Below are positions 4,682 to 5,417 of a stretch of 5,417 nt of DNA, one piece after another. The DNA comes from Hyphomonadaceae bacterium (lineage in GTDB: Bacteria > Pseudomonadota > Alphaproteobacteria > Caulobacterales > Aquidulcibacteraceae): contig DPWD01000075.1 of assembly GCA_003526465.1 (NCBI GenBank), positions 1 through 5,417 on the forward strand. The letters run 5' to 3'. Position numbers and translations under genes: made by a program. Under the pieces are notes generated by a model. That model saw only the letters and a program-made list of their open reading frames with translations. It ran no database searches and was not told where the DNA came from. The stretch's first letter is position 1, and each line of letters begins with the position of its first letter.

Positions 4682-5417
4682 CTATGCCACCCTTGTCGCC
4701 AGTTCACGCAGGGCCTTCACATCTTGCGCGCGATCGCGCGGCAGTACTATCACCGCTTCCGGGGTGGCGATGACGATGAGATCGCTTATTCCGGCGACGC
4801 ACACCTTCATGCCTTCCGCGCGGATTAGATTGTTGGCGGCGTCGATCGCAACGACAGCACCGTGGCGCACGTTGCCTTGGTCGTCCTTGTTTGAGTGACA
4901 CCACACCTCGTCCCAGGCGCCGACATCGGCCCAGCCGATGGCGCAGGGAACCACCGCCCCGCGCGCGGTCTTCTCCATCAGTGCGGTGTCGAGCGGTAGC
5001 GACGGCGTCGCCGCGAAAGCTGCGGCGTCCAGGAAAATCTCAGCCCCCGTGCGCCGTGCGGTGTGGAGCGCCGCAAGCGCGCCATCGCGAATGTCAGAGC
5101 TGGCGGCAAATTCCTCAAACATCACTTGGGGATGGAACAAAAACATGCCTGCATTCCAGTAATAGCCGCCCTCCGTTAGGTAGTCGCGCGCGGTGTCGGC
5201 ATCGGGCTTCTCGCGGAACGCGGCAATGGCGAGCACGCCATCGCCCAGCGGCTCGCCGCTCCTGATGTAGCCATAGCCGGTCGCGGGCCGGTCAGGCGCC
5301 ATGCCAAACGTGATAACTCGCTGGCGCGCAAACGGGGCGGCGCGCACGACGGCCGCGAGAAACGCGGCGCGATCGGCGATGAGATGGTCGGCGGGCAGCA
5401 GCAGGATAAGCGCTTCT
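4682..5417 (-). CDS. manC: Mannose-1-phosphate guanylyltransferase (GDP-mannose synthesis), short form, 5' end outside window
   Basis: 244 codons are visible, open to the window edge and ending at TAG 4684-4682. The frame begins EALILLLPADHLIAD, the ManC/AlgA nucleotidyltransferase motif. It continues with VITFGMAPDRPATGYGYIR, AFREKPD (sugar-phosphate site), YYWNAGMFLF and IGWADVGAWDEVW, all family landmarks. The last third is the linker or left-handed helix domain (GNVRHGAVVAIDAANNLIRA to SDLIVIATPEAVIVLPRDRA), and the protein ends at AQDVKALREL. Bifunctional members continue past this point with a phosphomannose-isomerase cupin domain of over 100 residues; this one does not. It should therefore only convert mannose-1-phosphate and GTP to GDP-mannose in the cytoplasm. 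The GTG at 5347 is internal. It is followed after 40 bp by the glycosyltransferase, indicating an exopolysaccharide, O-antigen or capsule cluster. Confidence 0.92.
   Translation of the reverse strand, partial: EALILLLPADHLIADRAAFLAAVVRAAPFARQRVITFGMAPDRPATGYGYIRSGEPLGDGVLAIAAFREKPDADTARDYLTEGGYYWNAGMFLFHPQVMFEEFAASSDIRDGALAALHTARRTGAEIFLDAAAFAATPSLPLDTALMEKTARGAVVPCAIGWADVGAWDEVWCHSNKDDQGNVRHGAVVAIDAANNLIRAEGMKVCVAGISDLIVIATPEAVIVLPRDRAQDVKALRELATRVA

Noticed and set aside
4682..5347. GTG 5347 as the start of the ManC-type gene
   Set aside because: The frame continues upstream to the window edge with the conserved PADHLIAD motif, so the true start lies outside.

Overview
The window looks like a chromosomal accessory junction in a GC-rich alphaproteobacterium. 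The high GC, the GTG and TTG starts, and the style of the conjugation, Lrp and insertion-sequence proteins support this, but no marker fixes the genus. A likely conjugation gene lies at the left edge and polysaccharide genes lie at the right. Between them is about 2.5 kb of layered insertion-sequence debris.

Left part (1-859, minus strand). A 5'-proximal fragment of a probable VirD4/TraG-type conjugative coupling protein (1-219) sits downstream of a complete Lrp/AsnC-family regulator (353-859). The 133-bp gap between them carries three copies of a 15-bp dyad (consensus CCGAAYAADATTYKG). They are spaced 31 and 21 bp apart, close to whole helical turns, and look like an operator array in front of the conjugation gene. 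The natural hypothesis is local Lrp-type control of transfer.

Middle part (860-3430). A stretch of about 380 bp has no recognisable gene. It is followed by a decayed integrase-core transposase (about 1240-1500, plus strand, one internal deletion and two frame changes). Next comes a small orphan membrane-protein ORF (best start TTG 1824, ending 2174). Then there is a nested insertion: an IS3-family element (2265-3280) flanked by a perfect 4-bp duplication, CGAT, sits inside an IS5-family transposase relic on the minus strand. Removing the IS3 element and one CGAT copy restores an uninterrupted IS5 reading frame across the joint. The IS3 element is itself defective. Its orfB has an apparent in-frame deletion that removed the first catalytic aspartate, the A-run at the orfA/orfB junction appears one base short, and orfB runs out of the element.

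Right part (3415-5417, minus strand). A short-form mannose-1-phosphate guanylyltransferase (ManC type, 5' end beyond the window) is followed after 40 bp by a family GT4 glycosyltransferase. Together they suggest a GDP-mannose-dependent exopolysaccharide or O-antigen locus. The glycosyltransferase C-terminus runs into the IS5 relic, and its stop codon lies within the IS5 Met-Ile-Asp motif, so its last 10-35 residues are probably transposon-derived.

No tRNA, rRNA, CRISPR array or convincing intrinsic terminator was seen.
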